From contig JAULBX010024850.1 in NCBI GenBank assembly GCA_032358255.1, positions 1-64,000 on the forward strand: a stretch of DNA of 64,000 nucleotides, in the 5' to 3' direction. Position 1 is the first letter of the stretch, and each line of letters starts with the position of its first letter. Source of the DNA: Heterotrichella gracilis. Taxonomy: Eukaryota > Sar > Xanthophyceae > Tribonematales > Xanthonemataceae. The notes below the pieces were generated by a model. That model saw only the letters and a program-made list of their open reading frames with translations, was not told where the DNA came from and made no database searches. The position numbers were made by a program, and so were the translations under genes. This document shows positions 12,412-21,948 of the stretch, one piece after another.

Positions 12412-14737
12412 ATGCCTTACAGCGCGGAGGAATGCAAGACTTACTTGGGGGAGCCCTTCTGGAAAGTCCAGCCACGCAGTTTCCGGCAGCAAGGTGCGTG
12501 TGCTTTGCGAGTGTTAACCAAAGTAAGGAACCGAACCCTTGGGTTCGCCGCCATGATGTGTTGCCTACGACGCATCGCTGTGTATTGATAGCCAACCAGC
12601 GTACCCGATAGCTGCTAGTGTCACCCTGGGACTGTCGGGAACCCTATCAGAACCCAAGTGTTTCAGTAGCGACCTGTTACACTCCTCCATTGTGTAATGC
12701 AGGGACTCACAATGTCATGGAGGAGGCGGAAGCCCTATCACCACCTCCTGTCCAGCTGAAAACCCTAAACCACTTGGCGGTTGAGACCACAGACACGGAT
12801 GCCATGGTGCAATTCTACACGCGCGTGCTGGGATTCAAACAGATCCCCCGCCCCGACTTCAAATTCTGCGGGGCGTGGCTGCAGGGGGGGGGCATGACGC
12901 TGCATGTGATTGATGCGGATCCCACAGTGCCCAAGAAGGATCGCAACTGGAAGGTGGGTGGGTGTGGACCCTAGGGAAGGGGTTCCAATTATCCTGCTGA
13001 ACCCTACAGAAGGGTTTCAACTATCATGGGTACCGCTATGCAAATGTACTTCATGGGCAAGCCTTGATGCATCGGTCCCCATGGCGACACAGAACCCTCG
13101 AAACCCCAAACCTGTCCTGGCTACTGCAGGGCGCCTACGACACGGACAACCCCGAGCCATGGTTTGTGCGTCGCGGAAGACACGTGGGTAGGCCCCTGTC
13201 CCATGGTGCATGCAGGCTCAGAAGTTAGGGTTTTTGTGTAAAACCTAAGCCCTGAACTTCGGGAGGTTAGTATTTTACTGCCATGCACCCCTGGGGATCA
13301 AGGCATCTGTGCGGCGGTACATTTTTTGCTCCCCCACATGAAGCTATTACTGAAACACTAGAGATTTACCTTGCTAAGAAGGTTCAAAACGCCGCTGTAA
13401 ACATGCTTTAACACACACAGCGTTCTGAACCTTCTTAGCTAGGTCAATCTGCAGTGTCCCAATCAAAGCTTGTTCATGTGGTGGGAGCAACACATGTACT
13501 GCCACGCATACCTATGCCAAGCTCATGCACCGGAGTGTCTTGCTAACGTTTTTTTTGGCAAACCGCTGGCAGCAGCAATCTGGCCATGACAAGCTGTGCA
13601 AGGGTGACTGCACATTTGGCTGGGTTATTGGAACGCAATGCATACAATCGACTTGTGCCCCTCCAGCCTTGGAAGGGGATGATGTCAGAAATAAATTGGA
13701 TGTATTTTCATCTTATGTTTAAGTATATTTGTATATATGTACAAGTGTGTTTGTGATGTGGCAGCCGCTCAAGTATAGTACTATTGGGAGGGACCGGTGC
13801 TAGGAAGCACGTTGGTAGAACACCTGCCAAGACAGCGATGGCGGGCACACGCCGTGCAAATCTTGACTGTAGACTTGGCTGAAACGCCCTATGTGATTGA
13901 CTTCTGTTTCTGCCCCCACAGCCCTTGAAGTGGCCGATGTGGCAGCCGCTGAGGCCTCCCTGCGTGCACATGGGGTGACGTACAACAGGTTCATCGTGCC
14001 GGGGGCTGAAACCCCGCAGCTCTTCTTCTTCGACCCTGAAGGGTGAGCACCTGATGCATCACCCTCGCATGCTGTGTCCATGGGATTTTTTGCGTGTGAA
14101 ATTCGCTTGCCCGTTCTGTGGATAGTAGTTGCCTGGTCATGTACCACAACTACCTGCTGTGATTCGTTAAAAAGGTGGGTGTGTGGGCCCTAAACGTGTG
14201 CGTGTGGTGTCACCTGTCGCCTTGGCTGCGAGTGGATGGTAGGAATGTTACGTATGTAACCCAGAGAAATCCAGGAAAACTCCAGGAATTCCTAAATGTA
14301 TAGTGCACATATGTTGGCTATTCCAGGTTCCTAGCTGCCCTGGTGTGAGCCAGTGGCAGGCGCACCTACCTCCCCATGCTTTGACAAGGTCTTGTGTTGC
14401 AAAGATGGTGTACGGCAGTCACGGCAACTGAGTCAGGGCCCCCGGCTGAGCCCTGATCAGGGAGCCCTGATCAGGGAGCCACGATTAGGGAGCCATGATT
14501 AGGGAGCCATGATCAGGGAGCTGTTAAATCATGATGGGTTCACAAGGCTGCTGGGGGGATCTAGGCAATGCCACCCCTTGTAGACGACAAAATAGTGTTT
14601 GGTTCATGCGATTTGATAGATTGGCACATTCCCTACACTTTCCATCTTTCCTTCGTTGTTGCAGGAACGGCGTTGAGCTTGGGCACTACGAGGCTGTCAG
14701 GCGCTTCCTAGAGGGCAAGGGGGTGGGCACTGAGTAG
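12412..14737 (+). CDS. Glyoxalase/bleomycin-resistance (VOC) family protein, lactoylglutathione-lyase-like
   Basis: A VOC-fold metalloenzyme; family members convert methylglyoxal-glutathione adducts or carry out related chemistry, and the substrate here is not determinable. Exons 12412-12493, 12703-12953, 13130-13187, 13922-14042 and 14665-14737 join in phase to give 194 residues. Motifs: LNHLAVETTD (metal His of the first half), FYTRVLGFK, CGAWLQGG, then GRHVALEVADV, HGVTYNR, and FFFDPEGNGVEL carrying the expected metal Glu. The length matches plant glyoxalase-I-like proteins with a single VOC module. The donor of exon 3 was set at 13188 because only that choice keeps frame into exon 4. The start could instead be the in-frame ATG at 12226, which would add 62 residues. 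Intron 3 contains a hairpin element. Confidence 0.85.
13356..13456. repeat. Hairpin element (small MITE-like inverted repeat) in VOC intron 3
   Basis: Two arms of about 37 bases (13356-13392 and 13420-13456) are inverted copies with a handful of mismatches, sharing a CTAAGAAGGTTCA core, around a 27-base loop. It lies wholly inside an intron. It could be a tiny non-autonomous transposon or a source of hairpin RNA. Confidence 0.7.
14449..14518. repeat. 14-bp tandem repeat, five copies
   Basis: Five head-to-tail copies of a 14-base unit of the form AGCC(A/C)(T/C)GAT(C/T)AGGG lie inside the last intron of the VOC gene. The copies are nearly identical, indicating recent expansion. Confidence 0.8.
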
Positions 14738-14908
14738 CAGGGGGATTGATGCCATCAAAGTGTGAGGGGGAGCTCCCCCTAAGGCTTGTCATGTCCCTCC
14801 GCCAGCCTCCGCGAGGTGCTGCTGGCAGCTGCTGGGGCTGACAGCAGCAGGGCCCTCATTATCAACCACGTTCCAAGCCACTGGCTTAGTAAGCATTGGA
14901 TGGGCAGC

Positions 14909-14913
14909 TGTAA
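14909..14913 (+). terminator. Possible TGTAA polyadenylation signal of the VOC gene
   Basis: TGTAA lies about 170 bases after the stop codon. TGTAA is the usual poly(A) signal in volvocine green algae; the assignment is inferred from position only. Confidence 0.35.
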
Positions 14914-16103
14914 CACTGCTCGGGAGCCTCTCCTCCCCCATGTCATTTTGCGTTCAAGGGGTAAAGGTGCAAGTTTTAGGGTTTGCCAAAGTTTTTTAGG
15001 GTTTGTGTCCGACCGTGACGGTGACACTGATTTTTCAAGGGTTTAGGGTTTTGCTTCCTTGCTGAAGAAACGTGAACATGGTACGGTACCAACACTCTTG
15101 GCAACAGCCGTACCATTTCGAGTGCACTGATTGCAAGCACTCTTTCGTGTGTTTATCCTACACAAACCTCGGAGACCGTCCTTTGTGACAGCACCCAGCA
15201 AACAGGAACACTTTTGAAAAGCCACGTGTGGGACAAGCGGCGAACCTGATTGGCTCCCTGTTTGTTTTTGAAACAGCTCTTGGCAGAGCCGTGCAACTGC
15301 TGTCCAGGTTTTGTATTTCGACCTTGTGGGGTTCGAACTCGTAAATCAATTCGACGGGTGACTCAGACACCCTGGTATTCTGCCAGCCATGCGTTGGGTG
15401 AACAGTCTCTGTGTCATCGCCCAGTACCAGCCACTGGCCTTCACAAACCCCGAGCTCGAGGACGAGTACCTCCAGTGGCGAAGCTCGCACTGGGTTACGA
15501 AGACAGGGGAGGTGCTCACCGGGGCTTTGATAGGTTGTAGGTTCCTGTGGAGAGTGCACTTCCACTGCAGCAGTTGCCGCAATGCAGCCGGGGCACACGG
15601 CCATCACGAGCCAGGGTGGATAGCAGGTGAGCCTCGTGTGCACGCCTTTCTAATGACGAGAGGATCTTTTGTAAACGTTGTTGCGGGGGGGACTTGCGGC
15701 TGAAGCGGGGCCACGGTGGGAAACTGCAGTTTCCAGCTGGGCGAGTTGAGGTGAATCGGTGCCATGAAGAAGTAGCCAACACGTGTGCACAGGGTGGCGC
15801 AGGCACCTTACCCAGTGGCTAGGAGTTGTGTTGGCGTAGCTCAGCCACTTTTTTCATCCAATAGCAGCAAGCGTTGCGCAGTGCCCACAGCTTTCCCACA
15901 GCAGTCACACTGTCCTTAGCTGTCTTTAGAAACCCCTCCCTTTCCCCCGTATATTGGTGACCTTACGCACGACCTTGACTACAATGCCTTGCTGGTGGCG
16001 TACTTGGCCCTACCGTTACCAACGCTAGATGTCTGTTACGGGTGAGGTTTCCTTGGCACGTGGGTACACCCATAGGGTAGGCTGGAGGTGCGGCTGTTTA
16101 GGA

Positions 16104-16442
16104 CGTAGTCACATTAAGACTGGCTCAGTCGCTGGATGGATGGGATTTCGGTGGCCATCCAGCCGTGGTAGTCACATTGGCAAAAGCACCGGCTGACTGG
16201 CTGGCGCAGGTCGAGTGGTGCGCCAGCGTGGACGGGGAGGGCAACGGTGTTTAAAACTTCCAGTTTCAAACAAATCCTCCTCGTCGCTCGCAAATCTAGT
16301 TTCCCGAAGCTCGCCAGCCAGTCAGCGAACACATCCATCGACTGGCAGTCGCTGGCTGTTTTTTCGCGCTGGCTGGATGAAACCGCCCGCCACGTCAGCA
16401 AAACGTCCATCCAGCGACCGAGCCAGTCTTAATGTGACTACG
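16104..16442. mobile_element. MITE with 37-bp terminal inverted repeats
   Basis: Left end 16104-16140 and right end 16406-16442 are inverted copies differing at one position; they begin CGTAGTCACATTAAGACTGG. Subterminal inverted repeats built on CTGACTGGCTGGCG occur inside. The 339-bp element has no coding capacity, so it is non-autonomous. I find no clean target-site duplication, so the superfamily stays open. Confidence 0.85.
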
Positions 16443-16554
16443 GCCTTAGGGTCTATGGTGTAGGGACCGGCTTGTCTAGGGTTTAGGGTGCAGGACTTGC
16501 CTTGTTTAGGCAAGTAAAGTTTAGGAGACCGCTTGGGGTGGTTTCAGGCTAGGG

Positions 16555-17090
16555 CGGTGTGCGCAGGGCTGGAGGGCCTCCAGTGATAGCGCTGCTTGTA
16601 GGGTTTGAGGTTTTAGTGAATGGCTTGTTTAGGGTTTAGGGTTTGGGACTTACCCATGGTTGGGGTTTGAGGCGCGAGCTGTGTGCACAGGGCTGGAGGT
16701 GGTGCTGTATAGGGTTTGGGACTTGCCCATGCTTGGGGTTTGGGGTTTATGCTGTGTGCACAGGGCTGGAGGTGGTGTTGTGTAGGCTTTAGGGTTTAGA
16801 CTTGCCATGTTCTAGGGTTTGAGGCTTGTGATGTGTGCGCAGGGCTGGAGGTGGTGCTGATGCAGGCAAGCTCCATAGGGCTCCTCTGTAGGCAGGTGGG
16901 CCCACAGACCCTATACCCTAAACCCTACAAAACCCTTGGCGGTGTCGACGAGCTTCATAGGGCTTCCCTGGAGGCGGGTAAAGTGGGGATACTAATCACT
17001 GACCAACGTGCAAAACTCTACGCCACTGCTGCTCACGTGCGTCTCAGAAGCACAGCTGTTGTAGGGTTCAGGGTTTAGGGTTTAGGGTGA
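16555..17090. repeat. Minisatellite mixing telomere-like DNA with a GGCTGGAGGTGGTGCTG unit
   Basis: Four to five copies of GTGTGCACAGGGCTGGAGG, each followed by a variable run of TTTAGGG-like sequence, at about 70-110 bp spacing. A second pair, near 16868 and 16948, shares CATAGGGCT and a GGCAGGTGGG-like end. The copies resemble exon edges (CAG before, donor-like sequence after), so they may be echoes of an unidentified upstream exon. A TTTAGGG run closes the block at 17060-17088. Confidence 0.65.
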
Positions 17091-17359
17091 CCTATGCTGG
17101 CTACTGCTGTGTACTATTTAGTGGCTGCCACCCTTGCAATCTGGGCCATGCCTGGGTGGGTCAGACCCGACATCCTTGCCAAGTTGGAATCTCGGTCCAG
17201 CTGGGCCCAGACCCTAAGAGTGGCAAGTGGACCCTACCGCCTGCCTTTTTCAGCTGGGCCAACCCGCTGGCCAAAGGATGAATACATACTGTATGGAATG
17301 TCTGCGCTGAAATCAGGCATACATGCCCTCAGTAGCGTGGTTTGTATCGCCTGATGTGG

Positions 17360-17693
17360 GCAGGTGCAGTGGAGGCGCATTCTGGCCCTACCTTACGGAA
17401 CTTGCTGCTGATGCCAGGGGTAAAAAGATAATAAAAATATCTATTATTATCTTCTTACCCTTGGCAAGCCTGGTGGCAGGCATTACCATCACAAACTTTG
17501 GCCCTGGAAGTTAATTAAGAGTGGAATGGAATGGATCTTTTCTGTACCTTAACCCACCGACCTCCTTGCTTGCAGGTGCACCCGGGCACCTTTTGGCCAC
17601 ATGTCAGGGAATGGTTTAGGGTTTAAACCCTAAACCCTAAACTGCTGCTTGTGAGCATGGTAACAGGCACTGTGGTTATGCCAATTCCGAAGT
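17360..17693 (+). repeat. Two upstream echoes of membrane-protein exon 17800-17943
   Basis: Copy 1 (about 17360-17512) and copy 2 (about 17573-17693) both begin with CAG-GTGCA and retain the GCACC-TTTTGGCC or related stretch and the GAGCATGGT-like continuation. Copy 2 is split by 17615-17641, a head-to-head telomere-like insert. Copy 1 has a 30-50 bp A/T-rich insert at 17420-17455. Neither keeps the full reading frame. Confidence 0.75.
17615..17641. repeat. Interstitial telomeric repeat in head-to-head orientation
   Basis: One TTTAGGG unit is joined directly to inverted CCCTAAA units, meeting at TTTAAA, inside an otherwise collinear copy of an exon. The flanking exon sequence resumes at the next base, so it is an insertion or repair patch. 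Confidence 0.85.
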
Positions 17694-17799
17694 CCTGCCA
17701 TTTGTAACCAATACGGATGGAAGTAGAATACATGGGAATTTTCAAACTTGACCCGCGCTCCTGGCCCCCTCGTGTACACCTTGTTTGCACCCTGCGCAG

Positions 17800-20390
17800 G
17801 TGCACCGGGGCACCTTTTGGCCCTATGTCAGGGAGTGGTTGCTGCTGGTGAGCATGGTGGCCGGCTCTATTGTCACCCCAAAGTATGCGGTGGCATACTA
17901 CAGCAGCGGAACGGGGAGCTGCACCAGGCGCATGTGGTCGCAGGTACGGTCTCAACCACTGGACATTTGTAATGACTACCCATGAAATGTACATACATTC
18001 AAAAGTAGTAAGATAATTGCCTTTACCCTCGGCTTTACACACATTGACCACTATGTTACTCTTGAAGTTGTGTAGTGCCCATAACTTTTCTCTCCGTCTC
18101 TTCTCTTCTCTTTCTCTTCTCTTCTTCTCTTTTTCCTCTAGTCGATGACAGCCACGTGAGGTTGCAGGTGGGTGCCTCTGTGGTCCTGCGCGTAGCAATT
18201 GCGCCCATGAAAGGCATGCTGCAGCTTCAGCAGTGGGTGTGCACGCTGCTTTGGAACATTGTCATCTACATACTCTGGGCCAGAAAGGTGAGCAGCTACA
18301 AGGGAGTTGAGCGCTGTGCTTCATCTTGAAGTATCACTTCAAGTTTTACTTACTAAGCACGAAGCATTCCAACCATGCTAGCCAGGTCAGCATTACACGG
18401 GGTACGCCTCACACTTGAGGGCCAAGGGTTTGCAAGGTACTTGTGGGGGAGAGAGTGCCCCTCTCGTTCCACTCCTCTCCAATGCGTCTGTTCCAGGGAA
18501 GTGGTTACTTGCCCTCGCGTTCCAGCAGTGCGGTCAGTCAGCCTAGCAGTGCAGTGAGTCAGACTAGAGGTGCAGTGAGTCAGACTAGCAGTGCAGTGAG
18601 TCAGACCAGCAGTGCGGTCAGTCAGACTAGCAGTCAGCCTTGCACAAGCATGGCCATCCAGCTTTGTCTAACTTTGCTTGCACCATCTCCGAACGTGATT
18701 GTGCAAATGTATGCTCAAGGACAGCCTGCATAACCTATAAAACTTTCCATGTAACTGTGATTTATTTATCCTAGACAATCATATAATAGAATGAAGATGT
18801 TATAGTTGCTTGATTGCTATCATAATACCTCTGCATATATTCTTTTACCTTTGCCAAAGGCTTTGGCCTACAGGACGTGGCTCGTGGCCTCCATTGCCAG
18901 CAGTGGAGTTACGATGTTAGGGTACCTGGGCATTTACTCCCATGTTCTTGATGCACATTTCTACCTGGCAGGGTCATTGTTTATTCGTTAGTTTATTTCT
19001 GGGCTTTGCAGAATTGTAACTAATGTCTTTTTATTCCACCCGCAGGACCTGGCGCGCGGCCTGCATGGGCAGTGTCGGCAGCTCCTCAGCATGCAGCCCT
19101 GTGCAGCGGAGGTTTCTGAACAGCTCTTTGGCGCCATCCAGGCAAGTGGCACATTACAAAACCCAAAACCCTAAACAGCTTCTGGTTGTGGAGCCCTGCG
19201 CGGCGAGGTGTCTGAACAGCTGTTTGGCGCCATCCAGGCAAGGGTTGGGGAGTAGATCCTAAACCCTACACCCTAAACAGCTGTTTGGCGCCATACAGGT
19301 AAGAGGTGGGGTGTGGCGGGGGGATATGGTAGGGGAAACAGTGGACAGAAGGGCAATGCCCTCTTCTTCGCTCAATCCTCTTCTTAACCAACGCGCCTGT
19401 TCAAGGACAGGCTGCGTAGATTTTTTTTTTTTTTGCGTGGGGATCCTTGATGCCATACCAGCGTTCTCATATCCTTATGCTCTGGAATTGGTCATGTACA
19501 CCACTTGGAGCTTGATACAGGTCCCCAGATGCGCCTCCTGTCCAGCTGCACAATTTCCATGCGCTGGGCAATACCGCATGGGTGCTCTTTCACCTACCCG
19601 CCTCATATATACACGTTTAGATTGCATCTAATAACACGCCTAGTAATTTTCTCCACGTGCACACACCCTTGAAATGTCATTTTTGCTCTTTGGCCCCAGG
19701 CGCTGCTCTGCGACCTGGTCCCATACCCCACAAGCACGCTCCAGCTGTCCTGAACCCTGAACCCTAAACCCTAAACCCTGAACCCGAAACCCGAAACTGT
19801 GTGCAGCAGTGGCCTCAGCCCAGCGGCTCCACGCCAGTAAGGCAAGGGGTGTACATGAAACACCCCCCGGACTACATGAATGCACATGATACACCCATTT
19901 AATACTTTCAAAAGCGGTTATTTATAAAACCCTAAACCCTAAACCCTAAATTAATACATTTGTATGCACCCTGTTGCCCCAGGCGCCGCTGTGCTACTTG
20001 GTCCCCTCCCCTTCCTGCGCGCTCCAGCTCACCCCCCTGCAGCAGTGCGTGGCCAGCCGCGCATTCATCTTTGCCCTGTGCAACACCCTGCCAATCCTCT
20101 TTTCGCTCCACATCGAGCGCCGCAGCAGGGCGCACTTTTGCCAGATCCACTGCCCGGGAACCCCTGCCGCGGCCAACCAGCGCCAGCCGCCAGCTTGGCT
20201 CACGGCACTGTCCCAGCGAGCCAGCCGGGGATTCCAGTCCACGCTGGAGTGGATTCTAAGAATGGACACGCACCCCGACGAGAGGCAGCTGATTGCCGTA
20301 GGGTTGGGGCTGTACTGCGCGGGGTGGGGGGGCCTGTGGGGCCTGGCGGCGGCATGGGGCGCCCTGTGCAGGGCAACGCAGCAACTATGA
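17800..20390 (+). CDS. Unrecognised multi-pass membrane protein, 5' end unresolved
   Basis: I do not recognise the family. Four exons join in phase: 17800-17943, 18168-18287, 19046-19141, 19983-20390; 255 residues from the first clear exon to the stop. Hydrophobic segments that could span membranes are LLLVSMVAGSIV (exon a), a longer one ending NIVIYILW (exon b), AFIFALCNTLPILF and LIAVGLGLYCAGWGGLWG (last exon). The soluble part between the last two contains SRGFQSTLEWILRMDTHPDE. The third exon ends in ATCCAG followed by GCAAGT, a GC donor. Exon b follows a long TCTTC tract with two possible acceptors; only the one at 18168 keeps frame. Every intron carries echoes of a flanking exon. The upstream exon and start codon were not found. 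Confidence 0.5.
18524..18638. repeat. 21-bp minisatellite in an intron
   Basis: About five head-to-tail copies of a 21-base unit containing GTGCAGTGAGTCAGACTAGCA. Some copies carry GCGGTCAGTCAG instead. It lies in the intron between 18287 and 19046. Confidence 0.8.
18872..18920 (+). repeat. Upstream echo of membrane-protein exon 19046-19141
   Basis: The sequence after CTACAG at 18871 follows the start of the exon at 19046 with scattered substitutions (GACGTGGCTCGTGGCCT versus GACCTGGCGCGCGGCCT), then decays after about 50 bases. Confidence 0.65.
19180..19302 (+). repeat. Two downstream echoes of the 3' end of exon 19046-19141
   Basis: A first copy (about 19180-19246) keeps CTGTTTGGCGCCATCCAG with GCAAG after it; a second shorter one (about 19275-19302) has GGCGCCATACAG followed by GTAAGA. 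The parent has a GC donor but the distal copy has a canonical GT donor. Telomere-like CCTAAACCC lies at each join. Confidence 0.75.
19698..19800 (+). repeat. Upstream echo of last membrane-protein exon, followed by telomere-like array
   Basis: Positions 19698-19754 copy the first about 55 bases of the exon at 19983 (GACCTGGTCCCATACCCC versus CTACTTGGTCCCCTCCCC), then break into a CCCTAAA-type array at 19752-19796. A second telomere-like run, 19928-19950, lies just before the real acceptor. Confidence 0.75.
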
Positions 20391-21948
20391 TGCAGCAGTG
20401 AACCTGCAGTGCGCTGGCTGTGCGCTGGCACTTTTGATGCGACAGCACTTTCCATTACCTCACCCCCCATTGTATGCGGTAGCGCTGGCAATGCGGCAGC
20501 ACTTCAGTGGGCGGTGGGCACTTTGGCGCACTGCCAGCAACCTTCACAACTTCCATAAAGTACATGCCATTGCCGAGCAGGATTTTCTTTCCCCCAGGGT
20601 AATTATAAAGATTGTGCACCGCCGCAGAGGCAGGAGTATCATACCGAAATCCATTTCATGGGGGTCCGATATACTATCGTCCCGGGCCCTGTTCCAATTT
20701 CAAATCCAGCCCCATTTTCAATTATCTATTTGCAATCTTAGTTGCCCTTTTCAATGTCACGTGGGTCCTGTTTGGAACAGACCTGTCCTCCCATCATGTG
20801 CATGATACCCGTGCCTGCCAGCGCTGCCTGCCTGTGTGTACTGCCAAAGAGGTGGGTCGTTCTTACGCAGGTGATTCTGTTGTCTCGATTACAAATGCAA
20901 ATCCAACTTTTGCATGTACAACTAGAGTTCCAATCGCTTGCAATTGCTGTTTCAGTATTGCACACCCATGGGCCAACTTTTCAACGCGCGTGCGCTGTAT
21001 GGTACCCACTGATTTATTTACGTCGGCGTCCATCCCCATTGTTCACTCCAACCTTGCTTTTCCCACGCATTCAGCCATTATGGTATCTTTACCCCGGCGC
21101 ACCATTCCGCTATCCCCTCCGCTGCCACAACCCATTTGCCACAGCACTTTCAAATCCAGGGGACGGGTTCCCTGACTGAACTTTCATTTGGGCCATGAGT
21201 ATTTGCTACGCCGCCTTCACCACTCCTTTGCCATTTTCCCTAGTTTCTTTTCGGGTCGTTTTTTGGTGTTTTTTTCTCTTCATTTCTTCTTGCGCAAGCG
21301 CTTTTTTTGTCTTTTCTTTCGTTATTCGATTGCCGGCAAAGCACGGCCCTGGGCCCTGGGGCTGGGGTTGGGCGGACCACACCACCCCATTTGGACCAAC
21401 TTGCCAAGTTGGGCAGCCCCGGGCCTGTCTGGCAGACCACTCCTCTAAGTCAATTGACTTGCAGACTTACGCACCAAGCCTAGCCTAAGGCGCGTTCACA
21501 ATTTATGCCTGCTGCCAGTGAATTTTTAGAGTAGCTCTATGCTGAATATCTTAACCCATTGATGGGTGTTGTTCTGACACAGCAAGCGCACTACTCTTTT
21601 GCAGGACACCGCAAGCTGGCATTGCCATACACCAGGTTGGGATTTGGGGTAACTGCAGACTCAGCCAGTGTAATCAATGCTGATCATCCCTAAGAAGTAT
21701 AGTCAGCCATACTGTAGTTGCCTCAATGAGTGTGATCATGTCTGCCAGTGCTTCCTCCTGCCGCATTGAGTGTAATCAGCCCTAATCATGCTGTAGTTGC
21801 CATAATCAAGAGTAATCAGCCCTGATCATGCTGTAGTTGCCTCAATGAGTGTGATCATGCCTGCCAGTGCTTCCTCCTGCGGCATTGAGTGTGATCAGCC
21901 CTAATCATGCTGCTGTTGTCATGATTAGTTGTAATCAATCAGCCCTGA
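20391..21948. other. Convergent spacer between membrane-protein and methyltransferase genes
   Basis: The two genes end toward each other here. Open frames at 20600-21180 are long but without recognisable domains, and the T-rich block at 21230-21330 is low complexity. The last about 240 bp (21708-21948) are echoes of the methyltransferase last exon. I see no further gene. Confidence 0.4.
21700..21948 (-). repeat. Echo array downstream of methyltransferase stop codon
   Basis: The block CATGCTGTAGTTGCCTC plus following sequence, which ends the methyltransferase gene at 21949, recurs beginning near 21837, 21797 and, degenerately, 21906 and 21708. The copies include the antisense of the stop codon region and the preceding about 60 coding bases. 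The array is outside the coding region. Confidence 0.8.

Larger units (their letters stand above)
14738..17799. other. Gene-poor region between VOC and membrane-protein genes
   Basis: About 3 kb without a supported gene. It contains a MITE (16104-16442), a telomere-like minisatellite (16555-17090) and echoes of the first clear exon of the membrane-protein gene. The missing 5' exons of that gene must lie somewhere after about 16550; an open stretch at 17094-17352 starting with a hydrophobic segment is a candidate I could not join in frame. Confidence 0.4.

Noticed and set aside
20612-21179. 187- and 145-codon plus-strand open frames
   Set aside because: Overlap each other in different frames, low complexity, no domain, no splice-consistent continuation.
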